DNA of 64,000 bases, taken from Thiosulfatihalobacter marinus (GTDB lineage Bacteria; Pseudomonadota; Alphaproteobacteria; Rhodobacterales; Rhodobacteraceae). Position numbers and translations under genes: made by a program. The DNA is taken from contig NZ_JAECRZ010000002.1 in the NCBI RefSeq assembly GCF_016019955.1, positions 310,001 through 374,000 on the forward strand. The letters run 5' to 3'. The notes beneath the pieces were generated by a model, which was not told where the DNA came from, ran no database searches, and was given only the letters and a program-made list of their open reading frames with translations. Below, piece by piece: positions 8,714 to 17,300 of this stretch (position 1 is its first letter; each line of letters begins with the position of its first letter).

Positions 8714-8816
8714 AACCGCGGCGCGGCGGCTTGTCGCGTATGGCGGCGTTCAGCGGGACGTGACTTGCGATCTGCTGGCAAAGGCGTACATTCGAGGGGT
8801 CATTGGAGTTTGTTTC

Positions 8817-9128
8817 ATGCCCAAGCTGGTCCGTCTTTATATCACACAAGTCATTGTCGGGTTCGGATTGTCGGCCGTGTTCGTGGGGCTGTTGCTTTAC
8901 GCTAATGTCGGCAACCTGGGACATCTGGTGAAAAATTCATCGGGCGGCGGTCTCGCGCTGGTGATGTTGTGGGCGCTGAACGGGATTGTGTTTGCCGGGG
9001 CGCAGTTCGGCATCACGATCATGCGCATGAAGGACGATGGCGGGACAGGGGGCGGCGGCAAGCGCGACGACCTGCCAGTGATGCGGGCAGAGCCTGTGCC
9101 GGTGAAAGTGGCCGCGCGGCGCGGGTGA
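8817..9128 (+). CDS. Small two-helix membrane protein of unknown function
   Basis: The 103-aa product has two hydrophobic segments, about residues 8-28 (ITQVIVGFGLSAVFVGLLLY) and 44-68 (LALVMLWALNGIVFAGAQFG), with a glycine-rich hydrophilic tail after GITIMRMKDDG. The ATG at 8817 was chosen because the upstream extension runs through the nusB end and gives unlikely sequence. It lies 103 bp after nusB on the same strand and could belong to that transcript or have its own promoter. I do not recognise a function. It resembles conserved hypothetical proteins of Rhodobacterales in size and layout. Confidence 0.7.
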   Translation: MPKLVRLYITQVIVGFGLSAVFVGLLLYANVGNLGHLVKNSSGGGLALVMLWALNGIVFAGAQFGITIMRMKDDGGTGGGGKRDDLPVMRAEPVPVKVAARRG

Positions 9129-9173
9129 ACGCCGGAGCGATTTTTCCTTTTTGAGTTGGAAGCTGGCGCAGTG

Positions 9174-9995
9174 TCAGGATGTGGCCCAGCCTGACGGGTC
9201 CAGTTGGAACAGCTGGCGCAACTGTTCGTAGATTGCGGGTTCGCCCTGTTTGAGGGCTTTGGGCCTTTCAAAGAAAGCTTCAACCGCGACCGCAAAAAAT
9301 TCCTCGTGTCCTTCGGCGCCATAGGGATCGAGCACTGTTCGGTGCCCGGCCTGCACCATGGCGACATGATTTTCGTAGGCCGGCAGAAAGGCACGTTCCC
9401 AGGCGGCATAGCTTTGTGCGGGATCCAGGATGGGGACGCCGTCGGTTTGGCCGGACAGGTCATCGATCTGGTGGGCAAATTCGTGAAAGACGACGTTGTG
9501 TCCATCGCTGTCGTCAAGCGCGCCCTGTCGGGTGTGTGCCCAGGACAGCACCACCGGCCCGCGCGACCAGCTTTCTCCGGTGCGGATGATCTCGCGCTCG
9601 GTCACGACAAAGCCGCTTTGGCGGGCCTGGCGCGATTTGAAGGCGCCGGGATACACCAGAATTGTGGTGAGATGCGTGTACCAGGTGTTGGTGTTGGCAA
9701 TCAGGAGGCAGGCCTGGGCGGATATCGAAAGGCGCATTTCCTCGGTGATTTCAAGCCCGTTGCAGCCGATGAAATCCACCTGGTCGAGAAAGGCATTGAT
9801 CTTGCCTTCGAGCCTGTCCCGGAAATCTGCCGGAAGTTTGCGGATCAGGGGAACCTGTTGCAAAACGATGGCGCGTTCGCGATCGGTCAGGGGCGTTTCC
9901 AGAAGGCTTTGGCGGTGGTGTTTGTGGCTGATGTAGCGATACAGCAGCAGGCCGAGGGCGGGCAGCAGGGCCAGAAGAAGGAGGATGGTCGGCAT
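9174..9995 (-). CDS. MtfA-like zinc peptidase (M90 family)
   Basis: The protein is about 272 aa from the ATG at 9995. Residues 2-19 form an N-terminal membrane anchor (PTILLLLALLPALGLLLY). The central part carries the zinc motif HEFAHQIDD at about residues 171-179, and a downstream Glu in EGHEEFFAVAVEAFFE serves as the likely third ligand. LVYPGAF, upstream of the motif, is another family hallmark. MtfA in enterobacteria is an aminopeptidase that titrates the Mlc repressor; the physiological role in this group is not known, and the membrane anchor differs from soluble E. coli MtfA. The frame extends to 10079 but the extra residues look non-coding. Confidence 0.88.
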   Translation of the reverse strand: MPTILLLLALLPALGLLLYRYISHKHHRQSLLETPLTDRERAIVLQQVPLIRKLPADFRDRLEGKINAFLDQVDFIGCNGLEITEEMRLSISAQACLLIANTNTWYTHLTTILVYPGAFKSRQARQSGFVVTEREIIRTGESWSRGPVVLSWAHTRQGALDDSDGHNVVFHEFAHQIDDLSGQTDGVPILDPAQSYAAWERAFLPAYENHVAMVQAGHRTVLDPYGAEGHEEFFAVAVEAFFERPKALKQGEPAIYEQLRQLFQLDPSGWATS

Positions 9996-10418
9996 GGAGG
10001 GGCCTTTGCTGTCTGGACAGGACAAAGTTAGGCGCTGGGGCGTGGAATGCAACGGGTGAGAGAAGTGGCGGGCCCGCAAACGCAGCCGTGGGGTTATCTC
10101 ATTCCCGAGGACCTGTATATACAGGTGGGCGCCAGGTAATCAGGCCAGGGCCTGAACAGAGCCAGCTCCCTCGGAATTGCTTAAGGCCACCGGAATGCAA
10201 CCGTATCACGAGAAGGGCAGAACCCGCCGTTCATGTATCTATGCGCGGGGCGCGGCGCGCACAAGGGGGGCGACCGGGAAACGCCGTACCGGTCAAGGGG
10301 AATTTCCAGGTACCTGTGCGGTGCGTCAATCGCCCCCACCGACACTGGCGGCTGGCGAAAAGGTCTTCAGGGCGCGCGCGCGCCGGGCCTGAATCTGACT
10401 TTCGGAGGCTTGTCATTT
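9996..10418. other. Intergenic region of about 420 bp with two palindromes
   Basis: No convincing gene is seen between the MtfA-like gene and the SOS box of mmcB. Two perfect palindromes stand out: ACCTGTATATACAGGT (10111-10126) and CAGGTACCTG (10307-10316). They share the half-site ACCTG/CAGGT in opposite arrangement. The stretch was examined for 4.5S RNA, tmRNA, RNase P RNA and 6S RNA landmarks and none was convincing. Confidence 0.45.
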
Positions 10419-10433
10419 GTTCATGAATTGTTC
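10419..10433 (+). promoter_or_regulatory. LexA (SOS) box upstream of mmcB
   Basis: GTTC-ATGAATT-GTTC is an exact match to the alphaproteobacterial LexA box GTTC-N7-GTTC. It ends 11 bases before the ATG of mmcB, so bound LexA would cover the promoter or the transcription start. Confidence 0.85.
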
Positions 10434-10444
10434 ACATTCGACGC

Positions 10445-10915
10445 ATGGATGAAAACATGCAGCCCGGACAATTGCTGGCGCGTGGCGTGAGCCGTCATTT
10501 ACGCGGCCACGGGTTCGTTTCAATCGAGGAATTTGTGCCCGCGCGCGGCCTGCGTGTGGACGTGGTGGCGCTTGGCCCAAAGGGGGAGATCTGGGTGGTG
10601 GAGTGCAAATCCAGCCGCGCCGATTTCCAGACCGATTCCAAGTGGCAGGGCTATCTGGAATGGTGCGACCGCTATTTCTGGGCAGTAGACAGCGCGTTTC
10701 CGACCGATCTGTTGCCCGACGATACAGGGTTGATCGTGGCCGATTCCTATGACGCGGAGATCATCCGCATGGCCCCCGAAGACAGGCTGGCGCCGGCGCG
10801 GCGCAAAAAGCTGATCCAGAAATTCGCGATGGATGCGGCGCGTCGCCTGCATCGGTACCGCGATCCGAAACTGCCCGCCTTGCCGGAAGACGAGCCCGGC
10901 ATTTTCGGCAAGTAA
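10445..10915 (+). CDS. mmcB: MmcB-type DNA repair nuclease-fold protein
   Basis: This 156-aa protein matches MmcB, an SOS-controlled protein linked to mitomycin C resistance in Caulobacter. It has a PD-(D/E)XK-like core: RVDVVALGPKGEIWVVECKSS at about residues 36-56 supplies Asp, Glu and Lys in the order typical of restriction-like nucleases. FQTDSKWQGYLEWCDRYFWAV follows. A perfect LexA box ends 11 bases upstream of the first ATG. A second in-frame ATG lies at 10457; with the first one, the mRNA would be almost leaderless. Enzymatic activity is inferred only from the fold signature. Confidence 0.88.
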   Translation: MDENMQPGQLLARGVSRHLRGHGFVSIEEFVPARGLRVDVVALGPKGEIWVVECKSSRADFQTDSKWQGYLEWCDRYFWAVDSAFPTDLLPDDTGLIVADSYDAEIIRMAPEDRLAPARRKKLIQKFAMDAARRLHRYRDPKLPALPEDEPGIFGK

Positions 10916-10935
10916 AACACCGTATCAGGTGGCGC

Positions 10936-11124
10936 TCAGGTTGACAGCTTGCGCGCGGCGGCGGCGGCGGCCAGGATTTCCTCGGCGATTTCCTGGGCTT
11001 CGTCCGGGTCGAAATCCATCGGTATCTCGGCATCACCAGCTTCGATGAAAATGCGCACGAAACCCTGATCGGTGGGGCCGATTTGCAGATTGGCCTCGAT
11101 ATCGCGTTCGGTGTTGATACCCAT
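10936..11124 (-). CDS. Small conserved acidic protein (DUF6324-like)
   Basis: This 62-aa protein begins MGINTERDIEANLQIG and is rich in acidic residues (DAEIPMDFDPDEAQEIAEEI), ending in an alanine-rich helix. The ATG at 11124 is preceded by AGGAG at good spacing, which fixes the start; the much longer open frame upstream is not coding. It is convergent with mmcB, 20 bp apart, and divergent from the acetyltransferase gene. The sequence resembles a short conserved family of Rhodobacterales whose function I do not know. Confidence 0.7.
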   Translation of the reverse strand: MGINTERDIEANLQIGPTDQGFVRIFIEAGDAEIPMDFDPDEAQEIAEEILAAAAAARKLST

Positions 11125-11196
11125 TTCGGTTCTCCTGTGCTGCGGTTTCGGGTAGCCTGAAAGCCGTGGAAAGGCAAGCAGAGGCGAGGGCGGCAC

Positions 11197-11688
11197 ATGG
11201 CGGAGCACGGCATCATTCTTCGGGATTTCGGGGCGGGCGATCTTGAATGGCTGGTCGAGGCCCACGCCACGATCTATGCGCGCGACGAAGGGTTTGATGG
11301 CACGTTCGCCGCGCTGGTGGAGGAAATTCTGCTCGATTTTCTGAACAATCAGGACCGGACATGCGAACGCGGCTGGGTGGCCGAACACGAGGGGCGACGG
11401 CTGGGCAGTATCTTCTGCGCGCGCGGGCCGGGGCCGGGGCAGGCCAAGCTGCGCCTGTTTCTTGTGCTGCCCGAGGCGCGCGGGCTGGGGTTGGGCAAGC
11501 GGCTGCTGGACACCTGCATGAGCTTTGCGCGCGGGGTTGGCTATGACGGGATGACCCTGTGGACTCATGAAAGCCATGCCGCCGCCTGTGCCCTGTATGC
11601 GGCTTTCGGATGGCGTTTGACGGGATCGAAACCGGTGCACAGTTTCGGTGTCGATCTTGTCGAACAAACTTGGGAAATCACGTTTTAG
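11197..11688 (+). CDS. GNAT family N-acetyltransferase
   Basis: The 163-aa product has a GNAT fold. AKLRLFLVLPEARGLGLGKRLLD at about residues 86-108 contains the acetyl-CoA loop R-G-L-G-L-G-K, and the C-terminal strand region reads TLWTHESHAAACALYAAFGWRLTG. The closest pattern is the acetyltransferase half of MarR-GNAT fusion proteins; here the MarR half is absent. The substrate cannot be told. tRNA-His follows 44 bp downstream on the same strand. Confidence 0.85.
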   Translation: MAEHGIILRDFGAGDLEWLVEAHATIYARDEGFDGTFAALVEEILLDFLNNQDRTCERGWVAEHEGRRLGSIFCARGPGPGQAKLRLFLVLPEARGLGLGKRLLDTCMSFARGVGYDGMTLWTHESHAAACALYAAFGWRLTGSKPVHSFGVDLVEQTWEITF

Positions 11689-11732
11689 GCGCTTGCAATC
11701 GAAGGCGCGGAGCGGTAAATCGCCCGGACAGT

Positions 11733-11809
11733 GCCGCCTTAGCTCAGTTGGTTAGAGCGCTGGATTGTGGATCCAGAGGTCCCCTGTTCAAGCCAGGGAG
11801 GCGGTACCA
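11733..11809 (+). tRNA. tRNA-His (GTG), without encoded G-1, with A73 and encoded CCA
   Basis: The acceptor stem pairs GCCGCCT (11733-11739) with AGGCGGT (11799-11805), with a G1-U72 wobble. The D-stem is GCTC/GAGC, the anticodon stem CTGGA/TCCAG, the loop TTGTGGA with anticodon GTG at 11767-11769, and the T-stem CCCTG/CAGGG with loop TTCAAGC. The discriminator base is A (11806) and CCA follows. The base at -1 is T, so the usual G-1 is not encoded, as known for a large group of alphaproteobacteria. Confidence 0.97.
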
Positions 11810-11963
11810 TCTTTTTCTTATTTTCGGAAATTTGAACATATCGCACGCTAAATGGCCGGCGCATTGTTTCCTTTTTTATATCAAAGCCTTGTATTTAGGC
11901 GGTACTGTTTCCGCGGCGTGCCGGGCGGTGGGCCAGGCCGCTAAAAACCTTGCCAAATTGTCG

Positions 11964-11981
11964 CATATCGCCAACGATATG
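11964..11981. promoter_or_regulatory. Inverted repeat upstream of the FecR/PKD/cyclase operon
   Basis: CATATCG-CCAA-CGATATG is a perfect 7-bp inverted repeat 54 bp upstream of the operon's first ATG, in a relatively AT-rich spacer after tRNA-His. A related CATATCGCACG occurs at about 11838. It may be an operator or an RNA hairpin in the leader; no promoter could be fixed. Confidence 0.35.
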
Positions 11982-12034
11982 GGGTGGCGAACGAAACTTT
12001 TCAAATTCGCGGTTTTTTGAACGGGGGCGCAGGA

Positions 12035-14392
12035 ATGATTGATCCTGCAATCGGCAAACGAGGGATGCGTCTTGCCCTGGGCCTGATATTGATGGCCCTG
12101 TCGGCGCTCGCGTTCAGCGCCCGGATCCCTGCGAGTGCGGAAATCGATCCCCTTTCAGCACCCTACGAGAAAGTTGCCTACACGGGTGATGAGACTTTGC
12201 GCGATTTTGTTGCCCGGCATCTGAACGACCCTGACCTGTGGCCAACCGTTCTGAAGATCAACCTGTTGGGCTCGCCGGCGGATCTGGTGCCGGGCGCGGT
12301 GCTGGACATGCCGGTGCGCCAGGTTGCATTGGCAGATGATGCGTTGATGGTGTCGCTGAACGCGATCCAGAAGGCCACCGCCGAGGGCGCTCGGCTGTTT
12401 GCACCCGAACAGATCGGCAGCGCGATCGACAGCCGGGATTCCGCGGTGGAGCAGCGCAGCCAGGGCGAATGGCGCGAGGTGGTTGTGTTGGCGGGGACGG
12501 CCACGGAATATGCCAACGAAGCCTTCGAGATCGCCGTGGCACAGCGCGACAAGTCGGCAGAGGCGCTGATTACGGACATCTATGGCGATGTCGAAGGCCG
12601 CGATCCGGCCGAGGCCAGCTGGACCGACCGGTCGCTGAACGACATTCTTGTCGAGTTTGAGCGATTGCGCACGTTGTCCAATTCCACGACGCAGGTCACG
12701 TTTCGCGATCTCAGCCGGTTGCGTTTGAATGCCAATTCCAACGCGACGATCCAGCGCATGAGATCGGATCCGCTGACCGGTAAGGAAGTGACCAAGGTCA
12801 GCCTGTCCAACGGGGATTTCTATGCGCTTTTGAACCAGCTGTCGGATCGTGACAGTTTCGAGATTGATGTTCCTGGGATCACGACGACCACGGAATCGGA
12901 TGATTTCTGGATCAAGAACAACGACCAGAACGCGTTGTTCGTGAATTACGACACCGCGGCGCTGGACATTGCGTCGGGGCTGGAAAATGTGTCGCTGGGC
13001 AAGGATGAAGGTGTGGTGATCACCCGTGGCGGCGAAACCGCGCGCGCCACCGTGCTGGAGCGGGCGCTGTTGTCGCTGCCAGAGAACAAGGCGGATGTTT
13101 ACGGCAGCGCGGTGGACCTGAGGTGGCAGGTTTTTCCCGAGGCCGCCGGATATTGGTTCGAAGTGGCCGCCGATCCTGGATTCAACCGGATGCTGGCGAC
13201 GGAATGGGGTGTCAAGGAAACGGCGAACCGTGTCGAGAACCTTAAACCGGGGACGCATTACTGGCGCGTTGCGGCGCTGGACAAGCTGGGCCTGCCGGGG
13301 AAATGGAGCGAAGTGCGTCAGTTCGACCTGCGGGTGGACGCGACGCCCCCCTTCCTGACCCTGTTGGCCCCGCCCGAGAATACGCTTGTGGAGCGAGACA
13401 GGATCGAGGTGTTGGGCGCCTCTGAAAAGGACGTGACGCTGACGCTGAACGGCGATCCGGTGGAGGTGGCGGAAGATGGGTCGTTCCTGGTGGCCGCCAC
13501 GCTGGTTCCGGGGAACAATTCGCTGTTGGTCGTGGCCACGGATGCGGCGGGCAACAGATCCGAAAAGCGCCGCCAGGTTTTGTTCGAGCCGCGCAGGGCT
13601 GTGGAGATCACCCTGGATGCGGATTTGCCGCGAACCGGCGAAGTTCTGGTCAGCCGGACCGCGGAAATGACGGTGCTGGCCACGAGTACTGCGGCGCCTG
13701 GAATGACGGTGATCTTGCGGGACGCGGCGGGCGCCGAGGTGGGCCGCACACGTGTGGGCGGCGGCGGCACCATTGGCATCAGCGTGCCGGTCACGACCGA
13801 CGTGGTGCCGTATTCGCTGGAAATTCTGAGCCAGGGCGGCAGCCCGGCGGGGCAGATCGGCTTTGAGGTGCAGCGCGACAGCGAAGCGCCCGAGATCGTT
13901 CTGGATGTGCCGCCCCCGCGGGCCACATCGGATGATCTGCTGGACCTGACCGGGCTGGTGGGCGATGCGGTTTCGGCCACGCTGAACGGTGCGCCGATGG
14001 AAATCTTTGACGGCTTTTTCGTGATGCAAGTGACCTTGCAGCCGGGGCGGAACGTGTTCGAGTTCCGGGCCGAAGACGCGGCAGGCAATGCCGGTGTGTT
14101 GGTGGTGGAAACGGTTCTGGACCTTGATCCGCCCGAGATCGTCGAGGCGCGCATGACGCGCCCCGGCGGCGAGGGTGGCCCGATCGAGATCGTGGTGGAG
14201 GCGCGCGATGCCTCGGGGCTGCGTCAGGCGGCGCCATATCTGGTTGAGGTTGGTGACGAGGAATTTGAAGGATACCTGCGCTGTGACAGCGCCGGCGGCA
14301 TCTGCCGGGCAAGCCTGCCCGCCGCCAGCGGTGACATGACCCTCGTTGAGGTGATCGTGCAGGATTATGCAGGAAACGAGGCGATCCGGTGA
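12035..14392 (+). CDS. Exported LysM-like/FecR-like protein with Ig-like repeats
   Basis: The ATG at 12035 has AGGA just upstream and gives 785 aa. An N-terminal signal sequence (about residues 11-35, ending IPASAEI) is followed by a LysM-like segment: YTGDETLRDFVARHL and DLVPGAVLDMPV match the start and end of a peptidoglycan-binding LysM unit. A FecR-like domain comes next (TQVTFRDLSRLRLNANSNAT, around residues 220-345), then a fibronectin-like unit (VDLRWQVFPEAAGYWFEVA). At least two Ig-like units of glucodextranase type follow (TLNGDPVEVAEDGSF and TLNGAPMEIFDGFF). The gene is the first of three coupled genes; its TGA overlaps the GTG of the PKD gene. Function is not recognised; periplasmic or envelope location is inferred. 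Confidence 0.82.
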   Translation: MIDPAIGKRGMRLALGLILMALSALAFSARIPASAEIDPLSAPYEKVAYTGDETLRDFVARHLNDPDLWPTVLKINLLGSPADLVPGAVLDMPVRQVALADDALMVSLNAIQKATAEGARLFAPEQIGSAIDSRDSAVEQRSQGEWREVVVLAGTATEYANEAFEIAVAQRDKSAEALITDIYGDVEGRDPAEASWTDRSLNDILVEFERLRTLSNSTTQVTFRDLSRLRLNANSNATIQRMRSDPLTGKEVTKVSLSNGDFYALLNQLSDRDSFEIDVPGITTTTESDDFWIKNNDQNALFVNYDTAALDIASGLENVSLGKDEGVVITRGGETARATVLERALLSLPENKADVYGSAVDLRWQVFPEAAGYWFEVAADPGFNRMLATEWGVKETANRVENLKPGTHYWRVAALDKLGLPGKWSEVRQFDLRVDATPPFLTLLAPPENTLVERDRIEVLGASEKDVTLTLNGDPVEVAEDGSFLVAATLVPGNNSLLVVATDAAGNRSEKRRQVLFEPRRAVEITLDADLPRTGEVLVSRTAEMTVLATSTAAPGMTVILRDAAGAEVGRTRVGGGGTIGISVPVTTDVVPYSLEILSQGGSPAGQIGFEVQRDSEAPEIVLDVPPPRATSDDLLDLTGLVGDAVSATLNGAPMEIFDGFFVMQVTLQPGRNVFEFRAEDAAGNAGVLVVETVLDLDPPEIVEARMTRPGGEGGPIEIVVEARDASGLRQAAPYLVEVGDEEFEGYLRCDSAGGICRASLPAASGDMTLVEVIVQDYAGNEAIR

Positions 14393-17300
14393 CTGGGATG
14401 AATGAATTGATGCACCGCGTCAGGCGGCTGGGGCTTTTTGCGACGCTGGTGTTGGGGGCGACGGGGGTCTCGGCTCAGGACATGGCGCCACCGCTGGATC
14501 AGGGCCTGCTGGTTGTCTATGGTGTTCTCGCCCCGACGCGGGAAGGGGACGTGGACAATAAGGAAACCATTTTCTTCAGTGTTCCCAAAGATATGCGGGA
14601 CCGTCTTTATGTGCGTATCTTCGACCCGGAAATGAGCGGAGAGCATGATTTCCGCTATGGTCGCTATGGCAATACCAGAACCGTGTACCGCATCAGCGGT
14701 GGCGACGGGGCTTATAGCGGTGTGACCCTGCCCGAGCCGGTGCGTTCGGGTTCGCAGCCCCGCAAGGTGCGCAAGGCCGAGTTGATGGCGACGATGCCGG
14801 GCGAGGTGCTGCGGGAGGAGACATTTGCGGGGGATCCCGCGACCAGCGGCACGTGGGTTTCGATCGGGTCCGTGCGTGCGCGGCAGGGCGAGGTGATCGG
14901 CGATCGCGCCTGGTTCCGGCTGGATGTGCTGGGCGCGGATGGTGACGATGGCAACGGGTTCAACGTGGATATCAGCCTGGCACGGGATGTGCATCGCCGC
15001 CCCGAGGGGCTTGAGATGGTGGCGTATCAGCCGACGGTGCGTTGGCCCGGCGGCAATATCGGCACGCGTGTCGAGTTTCTCAATCCGGGCGGCGGGCCGG
15101 TGACGGTTCAGAATTTTGACGGCGCGGCGGGGGATCTGCGACTGAACGGCATGTATGCCGACACCGTGCTGCGCGCCTCGGGGCAAAATCAATGGCTGTC
15201 TGAAGAGGTGGCGCCGGGCGAAGAGCTTTTGGCGATCACCCTGAAGGGCGGTTTCGAGACCCCGAATGACATTACGCTGAGCGTGTTTGACCAGACCGGC
15301 GCGGCGCTGCCGATCAACATGCCGCCGCGACAGGCGCCGAACCCGGAGCGGCCCGCGGCGCTGCCCCGGGCGCGCGAGCTGGCGGATTGTTCCAGCGTGG
15401 CCTTTGACGGCAGTTTCGAAGGCGCGGACCCGCTGTTGAGCTATCGCTGGGATTTTGGTGACGGCGGAACATCCGACGAGCCGGTGATTGTTTACAGCTA
15501 TGCGACAGCGGGCCGGCTGGAGGCGCGCTTGCGTGTGCTGGAGGCTGGCACGCGCGCCGCGCGCGGCAACGAAGCGAGTGTGCCGGTGCATGTGCGCGTG
15601 GCGCCCAGAGCCGAGGCGGGGATGCCGGTGACGGTGGCGCCCGGTGACGTGGTGCCGTTCGATGCAAGCGGTTCTGTGCCCAGCGACAGCCCGATCACGA
15701 GCTATCTGTGGACATTTGGCGATGGTGACGTTTCGGCGCTGCCGTCGGTCGAGAAAGTCTATGGCGAACCGGGTGCGTATCGCGCGGTGCTGCGGGTGAT
15801 GGATGACAGCAACCACCCGTGTAACTTTGGTGTGTCGACCCGGCTGGTGACGGTGAATTTTCCGCCGGTGGCCGAGGCCGGAACCGACATGAACACCATC
15901 GTGGGGCGCCCGATCACCTTGGACGGATCGGCGAGCTATGATGTGGACGGCGCGATTCTGTACCATGACTGGGACATGGGGGACGGCACCGAGCTGGAAG
16001 GCGCGCGCATCACCCATATTTTCACCGAGCCGGGCGTGTACAGCGTGGCGTTGTCGGTGACGGATGACAGCGGGGTGAGCAATGCCACCTCGCAGGATCG
16101 ACTGACCATAAGGGTGAACGCACCGCCGGTGCCGGTGATCGAAGGGCCGGGCGAGCCTGTTGCAGTGGGTGAGGCGGTGTTGCTGGACGGGTCGAAATCC
16201 AGCGATGCGGACGGGGTGATCCTGAGCTACCTGTGGGATTTCGGCGATGGCGCGATGGGTGAGGGCGAGACCGCGGAATATGCCTGGGCCAGCCCCGGCG
16301 TATACGAGGTGACGCTGACGGTGATCGACAATTCCGGCACCGGTTCGGCGACCCAGACCGCGCGGTTCGAAGTGATCGTGAACACGCGCCCCTTTGCCGA
16401 GGCCGGGCCGGATCAGTTCGTGACCGCCTCGGAAGTTCAGTTCGATGGCGGCGCATCGCGCGACATCGACGGGCGGATTGCGCAATATCTGTGGGAGTTT
16501 GGCGACGGACGGACCGGGCAGGGCCCGCGTCCGGTGCATTCCTACGAGCGTCCGGGCACCTATCAGGTGGCGCTGACCGTCACCGATGACAGTGGCGCGC
16601 CCCAAAGCAGCAACCGCGACACGATGACCGTAACGGTAAATGCCGCGCCGATCGCCGATGCGGGGCCTGCGCTGACCGTGGCGCCGGGCGAGGAGTTTGT
16701 TCTGGATGCCGGGGCCTCGATCGATCCTGACGGGCGTATTGCCGCGTATGTCTGGCGCTTTGGCGACGGCACCACCAAGGCTGGTGAACGGGTGTCCTAT
16801 GCGCTGACCCGGCCGGGGCTGCACCGGGTGCGTCTGGAAGTGACGGATGATTTTGCAGGCGGCGGTGCCAGTGACGAAGGCGAAGTGCTGATCACGGTCA
16901 ACGAACAGCCCGTGGCCGTCGCCGGGCCGGATATCCGCATCGCGCCGGATGAAACCGTGCGCTTTGATGGGCGCGGCTCGTTCGACCGGGATGGCAAGCT
17001 GGCCGGGTATCGCTGGGAGTTTGACGACTTGCAGAAACCGCTGGAAGCGGCGGTGATCGAGCGGGCCTGGCCGACGGCGGGGATATACAATGCCCGTCTG
17101 GTCGTGCGCGACGCAAGCGGTGTTGCCAACAGCGCGGCGACGGATACCGTAACCATCCAGGTCAACCACCGCCCGGAGGCCGATGCCGGGCCGGTGATCG
17201 ACACGGACCGGCTGAGCGTGCGGCTGGATGGCGGCGGATCAAGCGACGCCGATGGCGATGCGCTGATCTATATGTGGGATTTCGGCGATGGATCCGCGCC

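Noticed and set aside
9996..10418. Housekeeping RNA (4.5S, 6S, tmRNA or RNase P RNA)
   Set aside because: None of the conserved landmarks of these RNAs could be read on either strand; only palindromes remain.
14365..17169. Reverse-strand frame of 934 codons inside the PKD gene
   Set aside because: It lies opposite a gene with clear PKD units. Long antisense frames are common in GC-rich DNA, and the translation shows no domain.
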